From assembly GCA_008534395.1 (NCBI GenBank), contig SHMQ01000011.1, forward strand, positions 11,559-75,558: 64,000 bases of DNA, written 5' to 3'. Source of the stretch: Candidatus Acidulodesulfobacterium acidiphilum. GTDB taxonomy: Bacteria; SZUA-79; Acidulodesulfobacterales; Acidulodesulfobacteraceae. The notes under the pieces are model-generated. The model did not search any database and was not told where the DNA came from. It saw only the letters and a program-made list of their open reading frames with translations. Of this stretch, positions 26,528 through 36,106 are shown in pieces (position 1 is the first letter of the stretch; the number at the start of each line of letters is the position of its first letter). A program made the position numbers and the translations under genes.

Positions 26528-27298
26528 TTACTTTATAATTCCAACCAAAAAACTTTTGCTTTTATTGTTGTAAACCTTAACGCAAAAAACTTTTACCGTT
26601 AAAACGTCGTGTTTTGCCGTTAAAGGAATAAAATTATAGGATAGAAAAACGGATTTTTTAATATGACCGAATGTTCCGGTTCTTTTATTGATAAACTTTT
26701 CCGCTCTTTTTGCCGGAATACTTAAAAAATTAAACTTTCCCGCATTTTTAAAAACTATCGTTAAACGCTTTGAAAAATGATATATATTTCCGTGTTCTAT
26801 CTTTACGAAATCGATATTTCTGTCCGTTCTCATGCCATTCATTATAACTTTCTTTTTATTGCGGTACGTTAAATAGAAACCGCCTTTATTCATTATATAG
26901 CCGCTAAGCGACGCTTTTACGTAATTTTTAAAATATTTTACTGAATCGACGTAGCTCATAAGTTTATTCAGCCTTGTCTTATCTTCAGAATATAGCTTAT
27001 TCCATAAAAACACGTTATTCCTGTCATGCTTATATTTTGCCGGATTAACTATTTTTATATAGGTAACCACGTCGTTTTTACTTATAGCCTGTCCTTTCGC
27101 CTTTAAATAAAGCGCATAAATTATAGGATTTGTAGCATATACTCCATTACAGTCCGTATTGCCGTTTCCGTCGGCAAACGACTTTCTGACCGACGCCGGA
27201 TTAAAATTAAGAAATAAAATTGCCGATAACACTAAAATAAATAAAAATGAGGTCTTAAAAATAAATATACCGTTTTTAATAATTTTATCTGCAATCAT
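26528..27298 (-). CDS. Secreted protein of unknown function
   Basis: No family is recognised. The 256-residue protein has an N-terminal signal/anchor segment (FKTSFLFILVLSAILFLNF) and a mature part rich in Lys, Tyr and Asn. Two cysteines lie in the C-terminal half or near the mature start (TDCNG, VFCVKV). The tail looks like beta strands (VVKVFCVKVYNNKS-like). An AGGAG site 9 bp upstream supports the ATG. It sits alone between the TPP riboswitch and the restriction-modification genes. Confidence 0.6.
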   Translation of the reverse strand: MIADKIIKNGIFIFKTSFLFILVLSAILFLNFNPASVRKSFADGNGNTDCNGVYATNPIIYALYLKAKGQAISKNDVVTYIKIVNPAKYKHDRNNVFLWNKLYSEDKTRLNKLMSYVDSVKYFKNYVKASLSGYIMNKGGFYLTYRNKKKVIMNGMRTDRNIDFVKIEHGNIYHFSKRLTIVFKNAGKFNFLSIPAKRAEKFINKRTGTFGHIKKSVFLSYNFIPLTAKHDVLTVKVFCVKVYNNKSKSFLVGIIK

Positions 27299-27434
27299 TT
27301 TATGATGCTCCTTGTTTTTTAAATTTTTAATGAATTTACTTAATTTTAATAAAATTAAGTATAATTTGTCAAATCAATAAAATATTACGTCGCAAATAAT
27401 AAAAAATGTCGCTTATAGTAATTTAAGCAAAATT

Positions 27435-28217
27435 TTATTTAAATCTCGCAAAATATTCGTCTATCTCAGGCCTTAATTCGATTCCGGCAATTTCAAAACA
27501 ATTAAGCAGTTCTTCGTAAGTACCGTCGCCGCCAAGAAAATCCCAAAATTCTTTCCCTACCTTTAGTTCGCAATCTAAATCCAACATACCCTTTAGCGTC
27601 CATCTTTCGTAAGGTTTGGGTTCGTATGGATTATATGGTATTGCTATATACGAGTTTATATCGGCGTCTGGATTTTCAGCAAGATAAATTGCTGCCCATT
27701 CAAGCAAAGTATGTTTAAAATCTTTAAAACTGCTTATGTTCGGTTTGACTGTTTTTAAATCGAATAAATGTATTTTACCTTCTTTATCATTAATAAATAA
27801 ATCTACTTTAACCGTCTTTAATTTATTCATTTTCCCGTCTTTGCAAACCGCTCTTATTCTTTCTATTTCTCGTGCTTTATTCGGAACGCTTTCTATTTCC
27901 GAAGCAAGACCGTTGATTATAGATTGAATTTCATTTTGGGCTTTTTCGCTTATAAAGTCTCCAACCGTATATTGTTTTTCGGCAAATCTAAAATTTGGAT
28001 TAAGATTAGCAAGGGTTTTGGCGACCGGTTCATAAATAGATATTCCGAAAGTCGTATTTAAAGAATGAATAAAAGAAAATAATGCCATTCTGTCTTTGCC
28101 AAGCAATAAATAATGAAACGGCATTTGTTTAGTTTCCGGCTTATACGTTTTAAACTTCTTTTTTAAACTTTCTTTTATAATATTTTTTATTAAAGCGATT
28201 CTATCATTAGATTCCAA
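27435..28217 (-). CDS. TdeIII-like type II restriction endonuclease
   Basis: The 260-residue protein resembles the TdeIII family: MPFHYLLLGKDRMALFSFI and SLNTTFGISIYEP are characteristic. A PD-(D/E)xK-type nuclease core is suggested by KVDLFINDKEG followed by IHLFDLKTVKPN (Asp…Asp-x-Lys). The start is TTG behind GGGAGG. It lies 48 bp after the methyltransferase gene on the same strand, which gives a compact methylase-then-endonuclease operon. The recognition site cannot be read from the sequence. Confidence 0.8.
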   Translation of the reverse strand: MESNDRIALIKNIIKESLKKKFKTYKPETKQMPFHYLLLGKDRMALFSFIHSLNTTFGISIYEPVAKTLANLNPNFRFAEKQYTVGDFISEKAQNEIQSIINGLASEIESVPNKAREIERIRAVCKDGKMNKLKTVKVDLFINDKEGKIHLFDLKTVKPNISSFKDFKHTLLEWAAIYLAENPDADINSYIAIPYNPYEPKPYERWTLKGMLDLDCELKVGKEFWDFLGGDGTYEELLNCFEIAGIELRPEIDEYFARFK

Positions 28218-28265
28218 TCTATTTAAAGTCCTCCCGAGGTTTAAAGCTTTGCTTATTTAAAATCC

Positions 28266-30023
28266 TTACTTATTTTGCTTTATATGAAATATCGTTTCTG
28301 AATAAATATTACTCCTATCTTTTTCTACCCTGTTGAGTACCGGACGGTTAAACCTATTGACTATTTTCATTCCGGATAACTTTACTATTTCAGGGTATAT
28401 GTTATATTTATCGTTTGCCACTAAGAAAATATCGTAGTCTTCCTGCAAGTATTTTGCCGAATTAATTAAAACATCGGAAATATCTTTAATATAAGCTTCT
28501 CTGGCTTTTTTACCAGAACCTTTAGAAAGCGAGCCTATTTCCATTTCGTCTTTTTTTTGAAAGCCGAACAGTTCGTAAGCGTAAGCATGTTGTTCATGAT
28601 AATCTATCAATCCTACGTAAGGCGGACTTGAAAAGATTCCTCTTATTTTTTGATTTTTTAATATTTCATAAAAAAGAACATTTTTTTTATTTACTTCGGC
28701 ATATATATCCAAATTTCTACTGTCACCGCACAAACATAATTGAAAAGTATTCGTTTTTAATTTTTGAAACTCTTCAAGCCTTTGTATCGTATCTTCGGAA
28801 TAAGTTTTCCACCAGTCTTTTATAGTCAATAAAGGTTTGCATATTTTACCGTGTTTTTTGCAGTAATAAGGACTTACTATCGGCTCCTTTAACGTTGCTA
28901 AGTCGGCATGCGTCGTAGCCCTGCAAGAGCGCATAGTTCTGCTTAATATGGCCGCTAATACTTTTTTTACGTCCGAGTTTTCTATCTTTTGAATCTCGCC
29001 GAAAATAAAATCTATTTCTTCTTTTACCGGCCGCAAAAACCATTTTCCGTTAAAACTGCTATAGTCGTACTTGTTAATTATCTCGACTTTATACTCTTTT
29101 ACCAATCTTTCGTATTCTACTAAAAACTCTTTCTCTTTTTGCCCGCCGTATTCCTTTTCGTTTATACCTCCCTCTCTTACTTTTATTTTATATTCCGGTG
29201 AAGGGAAATATTTATTATTAAATTTTGATAAAGAACGATTTAAATTTTCGATAAAAAAATCGTTATTTTTCTTCTTTCGAAAATCCGTAAATTTATATGT
29301 TATATCTGAAATATATTTTCTGATTTCAGACAAAGGATGCGTTCCTATCTTTATATTACTTATTAAAGCATTAAAGGGCGAAATCTCGATTCCAACGGCA
29401 TGCAGATTTAATTCGTTAGATTGAACCAAAGTAGTTCCGCTTCCGCAAAACGGGTCAAGAACTATATCTCCTTTTTTAAAATACGCTTCTTTTTTAAATT
29501 CGTCGATATGGATATCAAGAAAATATTCAACTAATTGAGGTATAAACTTTCCTTTATAAGGATGTATCCTATGAACATGCTTAGTTCTTTCGGATTCTGT
29601 ATAACGAGAAAAAGACAATAGCGGATTCGCAAAGTCATTCAAACGCTGACCGTCGGAATTGCCTAATCTATTTTTATTATCGATGTTCTTAACAATATTC
29701 TCGTTGATTTCTGATCTGTTAATAATATATTCATCTTTAGTTATATTTTGTAAATTTAAAGGATTTTTGGTTGTAAGTTTATATTCAAAATTATTTAAAG
29801 AATCATAATATTTTATTAATTCTAAAACATCTACCAATATATTTCTTTTATCGCCATATTTTTTAATTCTGCCGTATTGCAATAGATATGAAATATTAGA
29901 AACGGAAACCGGCTTATTTAAATATGCAGAAGCAAAATTGCTTGTCTCAGACAAATTTAGAAACCTTTTTTCCGGCGCGGTAATATTATTTTCATTTAAT
30001 AAGGTATTAACATTATCGGTCAT
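28266..30023 (-). CDS. DNA methyltransferase (SPPY type) of a type II restriction-modification system
   Basis: The 585-residue protein has the SAM-binding motif I DPFCGSGTTLV (about residue 192) and the catalytic motif IV SSPPYVG (about 466). Motif I comes first, with a long target-recognition-like region between them. SPPY suggests N4-cytosine methylation, although N6-adenine enzymes can share it. The first ~80 residues look like a helix-turn-helix module (VSVSNISYLLQYGRIKKYG). It precedes the TdeIII-like nuclease and should protect the host site. Confidence 0.85.
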   Translation of the reverse strand: MTDNVNTLLNENNITAPEKRFLNLSETSNFASAYLNKPVSVSNISYLLQYGRIKKYGDKRNILVDVLELIKYYDSLNNFEYKLTTKNPLNLQNITKDEYIINRSEINENIVKNIDNKNRLGNSDGQRLNDFANPLLSFSRYTESERTKHVHRIHPYKGKFIPQLVEYFLDIHIDEFKKEAYFKKGDIVLDPFCGSGTTLVQSNELNLHAVGIEISPFNALISNIKIGTHPLSEIRKYISDITYKFTDFRKKKNNDFFIENLNRSLSKFNNKYFPSPEYKIKVREGGINEKEYGGQKEKEFLVEYERLVKEYKVEIINKYDYSSFNGKWFLRPVKEEIDFIFGEIQKIENSDVKKVLAAILSRTMRSCRATTHADLATLKEPIVSPYYCKKHGKICKPLLTIKDWWKTYSEDTIQRLEEFQKLKTNTFQLCLCGDSRNLDIYAEVNKKNVLFYEILKNQKIRGIFSSPPYVGLIDYHEQHAYAYELFGFQKKDEMEIGSLSKGSGKKAREAYIKDISDVLINSAKYLQEDYDIFLVANDKYNIYPEIVKLSGMKIVNRFNRPVLNRVEKDRSNIYSETIFHIKQNK

Positions 30024-30216
30024 TTTATGATTCCTTGTTTCTATTCAGATAAAATTTATTATACGCTGGATATATACTATGATATGCTATGCTTTATCTC
30101 TCTTAAATTCGCATAAGTTACAATAATAATATTGCATTATCCGGTAAAAATTTTTATTATCGTCAAAGATGATTAACTCAAGCTATTATATCATTTTTTG
30201 GCGGTTTTGTTTATAA

Positions 30217-30825
30217 TTACCTCAATATTTTTCTGTAATAAATATAATACCTATAAACCCGCATAATATAAATCTCAGTCTGCCGGTACGGCGGAATTAT
30301 AAATTTGCGGCGGTTTTTGATATATACCGTGCGGACAGAATCTGGACCTGCGTTATAACAGGCTAAAGCAGTAATAGGTTTAAAGCCGAAACGTTTAAGG
30401 CAGTAATGAAGATACTTTGCGCCGGCAATAATGTTTAATTCAGGATTTTCGACGTTAATATCCATTTCTTCGCCTGTCTTGGGCATAACCTGCATAAGCC
30501 CGACCGCGCCTTTAGGACTTAAAGCCATAACGTTAAAGCCGCTTTCGGCTTTCATAACCGCAATAAAAAAAGGAAGCGGTATGCCGTATTTTTTTGAAGC
30601 GTAGACTATGGTTTCGGCCAATCTTTTTTGATTTAAACCGGCGGCATATACAGGACTTAAACATATTATAAAATTTGCTAAAAAGATGCAAAGCAGCAAA
30701 ACGGAGAAAATAAAAAACGGAGCCGAAAACTTTTTAATTAATCTTGTATTTAATAAAAAAATTGATAACATTATCGATAGATACCAAAGTCTGAAAATTA
30801 AAATTATTTTAGCCAAATTATTCAT
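30217..30825 (-). CDS. Lytic transglycosylase, VirB1-like
   Basis: VirB1-type enzymes open peptidoglycan for type IV secretion assembly. The 202-residue protein has an N-terminal membrane/signal segment and an SLT domain: catalytic Glu in AVMKAESGFN, GAVGLMQVMPKTG, and ALACYNAGPDSVR. Its start overlaps the upstream lipoprotein stop (ATGA). It is the last gene of the type IV secretion cluster. A general housekeeping transglycosylase is possible, but the overlap ties it to the cluster. Confidence 0.85.
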   Translation of the reverse strand: MNNLAKIILIFRLWYLSIMLSIFLLNTRLIKKFSAPFFIFSVLLLCIFLANFIICLSPVYAAGLNQKRLAETIVYASKKYGIPLPFFIAVMKAESGFNVMALSPKGAVGLMQVMPKTGEEMDINVENPELNIIAGAKYLHYCLKRFGFKPITALACYNAGPDSVRTVYIKNRRKFIIPPYRQTEIYIMRVYRYYIYYRKILR

Positions 30826-31787
30826 AATCTAACGGGCAGTTTTATAAATCTTACTCCGCCGTAATTGTTTTTATATAACGCTTCGATAAACAAAACCGTT
30901 TTATGCAAAGCCGGTTTCTCAATGCTTTTTTTATCTTTTAAAATGCAGATAAGTTTTCCTTTGATTTTGCTAAAGCCGGATAAAATAAAGTAATTTTTAC
31001 CGCCTTGTTTTTTAATATTTGATTTAAAAGGTATTTCTATGTGTTTGTTTTTACCCGATTTTTCAAACAGCAAAGGCTTATATCTTAAAGGCAATTTGTA
31101 AAAATTAGACAGCGAAAACGAAATAATTTCTAAATTGCCCGCAGCTTGAATGCCGTTTATGTTTAAAACTATTTTACCGTCGTCGGCCTTAGCGGTTTTA
31201 CTTAATTTAATAAATATCGGGGTTATTTCTTTTTCTTTTTGTTTTGACGCATTGGCAGCCGCAGCCGTATTTACATTTTTATTCACGTCTTTAGCCGATT
31301 TGACCTTTCTTATTTTAACGGTAGCAGTAGCATTATAAGCGTAATTTTTTGTATTTTTTTTAATTTTATCGGTAATGCCGTGTTCTTCCTTCATAAAGGA
31401 AGGCACAATATAACCATTGTTTAAGCCTGTTTGCTTAATTTTGCCCTTATGCCCGTATTTTTCCGAACGTTCTAAATTCTTAATTTTTCTTCCCGAAACT
31501 TTGTTTAATTTTAAAGAATAGTATAATACGCTATTTTCCAGCGCTTTTTTAAGGTTTTCATTTTTTTCTAAAAAAGCGCCGCTTCCGTTACTGCCGCTTT
31601 CTTTATTATTATAATTATTATAAGTCGATGCAGAACTATTTCTAAATAAAGAATTTGAAGCGCAACCCGAAAGAAAAAATTGCATCGATAAAATTAATGT
31701 AAAACATAAAATATATATCTTTATGTTATTATATTTAATAATTTTTTTTATTATTTTTATACCTATATACTTATTATTGATTTTCAT
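30822..31787 (-). CDS. Lipoprotein of the type IV secretion cluster, unknown
   Basis: The N-terminus has a basic, AT-rich leader followed by a hydrophobic stretch and lipobox FFLSGC (Cys about residue 42). The mature ~280 residues are Lys/Asn-rich with no recognised domain; the C-terminal part looks beta-rich. Position between the VirB9-like gene and the VirB1-like gene suggests a VirB7/TraV-like outer-membrane core role, but it is far longer than classical VirB7. It overlaps the next gene by 4 bp. Confidence 0.55.
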   Translation of the reverse strand: MKINNKYIGIKIIKKIIKYNNIKIYILCFTLILSMQFFLSGCASNSLFRNSSASTYNNYNNKESGSNGSGAFLEKNENLKKALENSVLYYSLKLNKVSGRKIKNLERSEKYGHKGKIKQTGLNNGYIVPSFMKEEHGITDKIKKNTKNYAYNATATVKIRKVKSAKDVNKNVNTAAAANASKQKEKEITPIFIKLSKTAKADDGKIVLNINGIQAAGNLEIISFSLSNFYKLPLRYKPLLFEKSGKNKHIEIPFKSNIKKQGGKNYFILSGFSKIKGKLICILKDKKSIEKPALHKTVLFIEALYKNNYGGVRFIKLPVRL

Positions 31788-31858
31788 TTTTTTATTTAAG
31801 ATTTTTATTTAAGATTTTAGCTATCGAAATATAAATTAAAATAGAGAATTAATATCGA

Positions 31859-32947
31859 TTATGGGTTAATACCGTTAATTTTTAATTTTATTAATCTTTT
31901 ACCGTATAAAATATGAAAAGAAAGCCTCATATTCGTATATCCCGACGATTGCGCCGAATAACCGCCGCCGTTCGAGCCGCTTTTGCCGCCTTTTTTAAAA
32001 ATTATTACGTTTTTTATTATTTTATAAGGCATATAGTATTTATTATGAGGCGTTTTATTTATAACCGGAATTTCTTCTAATTTATCGGGCGTGTATCCGT
32101 TGAAAAAATTGCCGCCGTATTCTTTATACAGATAGACGTTTCTTACGAAAAATTTTCTGTTTGAATTATTAGTCAGCTGATACTGCAGGTAATAAAAATT
32201 TTTTATCCTGCTTACGGCAAGCGCAGTCAGCGTAACACCGTCTTCGGTAAACGACTTGTTGATTATTTTTCTGTTAATCATAAGGATAAGATTCATAACG
32301 CTTCTTTTTTCTTTTTTTAATTCTTCGGCTTTTTTGCTTAAAGATAATTCACGAGTTTTATATTTTTTGGACAAAGTCGTTTTTAAAGCGTCAATTTTGT
32401 TTTTAACGTAATTTTTGACGAAAACGTTTTTTATAGTATTTGCAATGTTTAAATTATAGGTGACCGATTTAGCGTTGCTTATTCTTAAAAGTACGTTTAT
32501 TAACCCGTATTTAGTGTATATCTCAAGGTTGCCGGTTTCTTTATAATCGTATGTAATTGGTTTTATAAATATCTGCCTGCCTACTATCTGTTCCGAAAAA
32601 GCTCCGGTATTGCCCAGCGCAACGTCCAAAGGTATAACGGGAAGAGTTATAACGGAAACATATCCCGGCGACGTGTTTAATTGATATATTATGCCGGATT
32701 TTATTCGCAGTTTATGCACCCAAAGTTTTTTCCTCATCGTATATTTTTTTAAAGGCGAATAACTTACGGCGAATGAAGGCTTGGCAGTAAAATTTATATA
32801 ATATGACAGAAATAAAATTAAGAAAAAAGGCAATATTTTATATAATTTAATGCCGTTAATACAATAAGTTATAGTATTATATTTAAATGTAAACTTTAAT
32901 TTATATTTATAATTTTCTTTCAAATTTTGGTTTGAATTTAATTTCAA
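31859..32947 (-). CDS. VirB9/TraK-like outer-membrane core protein of type IV secretion
   Basis: The N-terminal half after the signal anchor reads like the VirB9 N-terminal domain. It has hydrophobic strands with TSPGYVSVITLPVIP, LDVALGNTGAF, GRQIFIKPITYDYKETGNLEIYTKYG. A coiled-coil-like Lys/Glu helix follows (KAEELKKEKRSV). The C-terminal domain (YYLQYQLTNNSNRKFFVRNV) is not the classic VirB9 CTD and is closer to TraK/DUF2381-like beta domains. The start is TTG 7 bp after GGAGG. It lies between a small membrane protein and the lipoprotein. Confidence 0.65.
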   Translation of the reverse strand: MKLNSNQNLKENYKYKLKFTFKYNTITYCINGIKLYKILPFFLILFLSYYINFTAKPSFAVSYSPLKKYTMRKKLWVHKLRIKSGIIYQLNTSPGYVSVITLPVIPLDVALGNTGAFSEQIVGRQIFIKPITYDYKETGNLEIYTKYGLINVLLRISNAKSVTYNLNIANTIKNVFVKNYVKNKIDALKTTLSKKYKTRELSLSKKAEELKKEKRSVMNLILMINRKIINKSFTEDGVTLTALAVSRIKNFYYLQYQLTNNSNRKFFVRNVYLYKEYGGNFFNGYTPDKLEEIPVINKTPHNKYYMPYKIIKNVIIFKKGGKSGSNGGGYSAQSSGYTNMRLSFHILYGKRLIKLKINGINP

Positions 32948-32962
32948 AATATTTCCTCCTTT

Positions 32963-33313
32963 TTATGGTTTCATGCCGTTTTCTTCGTTATTGCCGCCGT
33001 TATATTTTTCTAATTTATTAAACATTTTTAGTTTAGAACCGCTGACCCTTATTTCAAAAATTCTAACGTATAAACCGTGAAGTCCCGCTAAAAATAAAAA
33101 CAGGTTTAAAACGTATAAAATTACGTCTGCAGGATAAACTTTAAAAGAATAGGCTATAAATGCATAAAACGAATTTATATAATACTTAAAATTTAAATTC
33201 GTAAAATAGAAAAGAGCGAATAATCCGCTAAATACTAAAAAAGCTATCTCAATAATATCCAGATCTCCTCCCTGCCCTCCTCTTCCGTTTCCGCCGTAAC
33301 CGTAATTGCCCAT
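32963..33313 (-). CDS. Small membrane protein of the type IV secretion cluster, unknown
   Basis: The 116-residue protein has a Gly-rich N-terminus (GNYGYGGNGRGGQGG) and two to three hydrophobic segments. The C-terminus is polar. No family is recognised. It is co-oriented between virD4 and the VirB9-like gene and ends 16 bp before it, so it is part of the operon. Confidence 0.6.
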   Translation of the reverse strand: MGNYGYGGNGRGGQGGDLDIIEIAFLVFSGLFALFYFTNLNFKYYINSFYAFIAYSFKVYPADVILYVLNLFLFLAGLHGLYVRIFEIRVSGSKLKMFNKLEKYNGGNNEENGMKP

Positions 33314-33366
33314 AATATATTATCTAACCCCCAACCTTATTATTTCAAATTTTAATAATAACAAAA

Positions 33367-35166
33367 CTAATCGAAATAGCTCTTAGTTTTAGGCCTGTAT
33401 ATAGGATGAAGATATACTACGCCGGGTCCTTTTACTTCGCCGCCGGAATAAACTCTGTAAACGGCCTGATTTAATTTTAAATTTGCAAAACCGTCGGTAT
33501 CGAAAGACGGCATTTTTTCGTAAGTCTTTGTGGTTCCCTGAGAAATAGTATTGTCGTCGGACAGCAGTTTTCCTATATAAGGATTAAATACCGCCCTGTC
33601 GTCCTGCTCGGTTATATTTTCCGTAATTTTAAGCTTATACTCCTTATCGCATATTTTAGAAGCTTTTTCTCTCGAATAATCGTCGCTTAACGCAAGCCAA
33701 ATAGTCGATCTTATATTTCCTATTAAAGAATTTAATTTTTCTTCGGAGCCGAGTTTCAACTTTAAAGAACTGTAACTCTGGGTTAAAACTATATTAATCG
33801 CTTTAGACTGTCTGCATCTTGCGAAAAATTCAGCGTCCGATTCTATATCGCCGGAAGTCACATAATTCTGATATTCGTCGCATATAAACAAGACCGGTCT
33901 TTTAGTATTTACTTTATCGTCTATGACCGATTTGTAAACCCTGTTGAGAACCGTCCTGAAGTAATCTAGTTTCATCATTATGCCTATAATTTTTCCGGTT
34001 AAACCGTATTTTGATTCCGGCATGTTTAATATAACTATTTTTCCGGAATTAACGACTTCATGAAAGCCCGGAAAATTTAGCTTTTCCTGAGGAGCGCAGA
34101 AAGTATCTTTAAAAACAGGCTTTATAAAATCGCTGCATACCCTTAAAGATTCGCTCTTAATAATGGCTTTTGTCCTTTCGTCGAGACCTGCGTAATCCGC
34201 GCCCGAAAAATAAGATACCGCTAATTTAAGTTCGTTTGCGTAAGTTTCGGTTTTATTCGATTTTATTTTTATTAAATTTTTTGCATAATCTATAATGTTG
34301 CCAAGTTTATTTTCGTCGGACAATATTTCGTAAATATCGCTTAAGGTAGCGTAATCCATGCAAAGCCGTATTATATCTATGGAATTCGCCAAAAGATTTA
34401 TGGATTTATCTTTCCAGAAACTGTCCTGTCTTCCGTCGTTTGAATTCATATTTTCTAAAACGGAATATAATCTTTCTGCAATAATTTTGGCATCTAGATG
34501 CGGATAATGTATGGGATTAAAATAGTAACCGGACCCGGGTTCGATTATAACTATATCTTCTGTTCTTTCATTTCGTTTTAGTATGGAAACCGCCTCTTTC
34601 CAAAAATCGCCTTTAACGTCTAGTATAAGCCCGCCTATCTTTTCTTCCGGCGACTTGTTTTTATATTTAGCCAACTGGTCTAAAAAAGGGTATGCGCATG
34701 CGGTTGTTTTTCCGGTGCCCGTAGAGCCAAATACTAATATTCCTGTATATAGACCCTTTGCGTCTATTGTAAGCCAATCCGGTTTTTCTTTTCTGTTTCC
34801 GTTTTTTTCGTGAATTTCTCCGACTACCAACTGAAGTTCCGGGCTTTCCGGCCATATCATAGCGCCTGTATTTTTTGATTTTTTGCCCGTTAGTTTATTT
34901 TTATTTTTTTTATCGTCGTCGGGTTTTAAATATAAATATTTGTTGAAAATTATATTAGTCAAAGTGTATGAAGACGCAAACCATGTAGTTAAAGGAATAA
35001 AAATAAACGCAAGCTTTACTCCTTTAAAATAAGCAAAATAGTTAGATATTTTTTCATCGAAGAAAAATCCTGATACAAGAAACAGATAAACTAATTCTAT
35101 TGCGAAAATTCCGCCCGAAACCGATAATTTAACGATAAAAGCGCCGTTTTTTTCGCCGTTTTTCAT
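33367..35166 (-). CDS. virD4: VirD4/TraG-type coupling ATPase
   Basis: Coupling proteins deliver substrates to the type IV channel. After two N-terminal transmembrane helices, the ATPase domain has Walker A LVFGSTGTGKTTACAYPF and GGLILDVKGDFW. Walker B is PVLFICDEYQNYV, with the TraG-type sensor ARCRQSKAINIVLTQSYSSL after it. I place the start at the ATG of MKNGEKNG (35166), not a longer frame, because it overlaps the moxR stop as ATGA and the protein then begins just before its first membrane helix. Length (~599) is normal. A coupling protein is present although no relaxase is visible. Confidence 0.92.
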   Translation of the reverse strand: MKNGEKNGAFIVKLSVSGGIFAIELVYLFLVSGFFFDEKISNYFAYFKGVKLAFIFIPLTTWFASSYTLTNIIFNKYLYLKPDDDKKNKNKLTGKKSKNTGAMIWPESPELQLVVGEIHEKNGNRKEKPDWLTIDAKGLYTGILVFGSTGTGKTTACAYPFLDQLAKYKNKSPEEKIGGLILDVKGDFWKEAVSILKRNERTEDIVIIEPGSGYYFNPIHYPHLDAKIIAERLYSVLENMNSNDGRQDSFWKDKSINLLANSIDIIRLCMDYATLSDIYEILSDENKLGNIIDYAKNLIKIKSNKTETYANELKLAVSYFSGADYAGLDERTKAIIKSESLRVCSDFIKPVFKDTFCAPQEKLNFPGFHEVVNSGKIVILNMPESKYGLTGKIIGIMMKLDYFRTVLNRVYKSVIDDKVNTKRPVLFICDEYQNYVTSGDIESDAEFFARCRQSKAINIVLTQSYSSLKLKLGSEEKLNSLIGNIRSTIWLALSDDYSREKASKICDKEYKLKITENITEQDDRAVFNPYIGKLLSDDNTISQGTTKTYEKMPSFDTDGFANLKLNQAVYRVYSGGEVKGPGVVYLHPIYRPKTKSYFD

Positions 35167-36083
35167 TTTAAAACTCTCCCTACGACGTTTTTTACCGCCC
35201 TTATATCGGAATAATATGTCCATAAAGAAGGTTCGAGCATTTTTAAGTCTTCAGCCGCAACATTAGACCTTTTATTTAAAACCGCGGCCGTTTTTAAAAT
35301 TTTAACCGTTTCGCGCCATCTTCTGTCGGAAACTATCACCTGCTTATTTTTTAATTCTTCCCTGATTAAATACATTTTATTTAAAATTTCGTCGCTAATT
35401 TCTATGTTTTCCGCCGTTTTATTTAGGATATTTATATCTTCCCTTTGCAAAAAAACTTCTTCTCCGTATTTAGAAATTTCACATTTTTCAATATCTCCGT
35501 CTTTAAGTCCGAGTAATTTTTTAAAATTTTCTTCGCTTCTGACGGGCAGAATTTCCATTCTGAATAAAAATCTGTCGTAAAGAGGCAAAAGATTTGAATC
35601 GGAAGACTTGTCCGTCCTCTCGTTAGACGACGCAAAAAGACTTATTAGCGGAATTTTCACGGGTTCGGAGTTTCCGTTATAAAATATTCTTTCATTCATT
35701 ATCGATAACAATGAGTTTAACGTGGAATGATGACCTTTAAAAAATTCGTCTATCAAAGCAATATCGCAATTGTCGATGCCGATTTTATTTTTATTCCGGC
35801 TGCGGCTATCGCCTGTTCCTCCGCAAGAAAGAAGTTCCTCTATTTTAGTTGCAGGCGTCATTTGAAAATCAAAAAATTTTAAACCTTTTATCCTGCAGGC
35901 AAGCGCTTTTAAAACAGCCGTTTTTGCGAGTCCGGGGCCGCCTATTAAAATTGAATGTTTTCCTGAAATAACGGATAAAACTATCATATCTACGGCATTT
36001 TTTCTTTCCAGAAAATTTACGTTTAAACCGTCTTTTATAGCGTTGATTTTATCTGCTATCGTATATGCATTATTATCGTTCAT
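35163..36083 (-). CDS. MoxR-type AAA ATPase embedded in the type IV secretion operon
   Basis: The 306-residue protein has Walker A LIGGPGLAKTAVLKAL, the MoxR hallmark QMTPATKIEELL and Walker B CDIALIDEFFKGHHSTLN. SIMNERIFY, sensor 1 (LFASSNERT) and SDRRWRETVKILKTAAVL (RavA/MoxR lid) follow. MoxR ATPases act as chaperones that usually pair with VWA-domain proteins. None is present here. It sits between virB10 and virD4 and overlaps virD4 by 4 bp. No VirB11 ATPase is in the cluster, so it could provide the missing third ATPase function; that is inference. Confidence 0.9.
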   Translation of the reverse strand: MNDNNAYTIADKINAIKDGLNVNFLERKNAVDMIVLSVISGKHSILIGGPGLAKTAVLKALACRIKGLKFFDFQMTPATKIEELLSCGGTGDSRSRNKNKIGIDNCDIALIDEFFKGHHSTLNSLLSIMNERIFYNGNSEPVKIPLISLFASSNERTDKSSDSNLLPLYDRFLFRMEILPVRSEENFKKLLGLKDGDIEKCEISKYGEEVFLQREDINILNKTAENIEISDEILNKMYLIREELKNKQVIVSDRRWRETVKILKTAAVLNKRSNVAAEDLKMLEPSLWTYYSDIRAVKNVVGRVLK

Positions 36084-36106
36084 AATTTTATTTTGCGTTC
36101 AAGCCG

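Noticed and set aside
35163-36083. VirB11-type secretion ATPase
   Set aside because: The Walker and lid motifs (TPATKIEELL, DEFFKGHHSTLN) are those of MoxR AAA proteins, not of the VirB11/GspE family.
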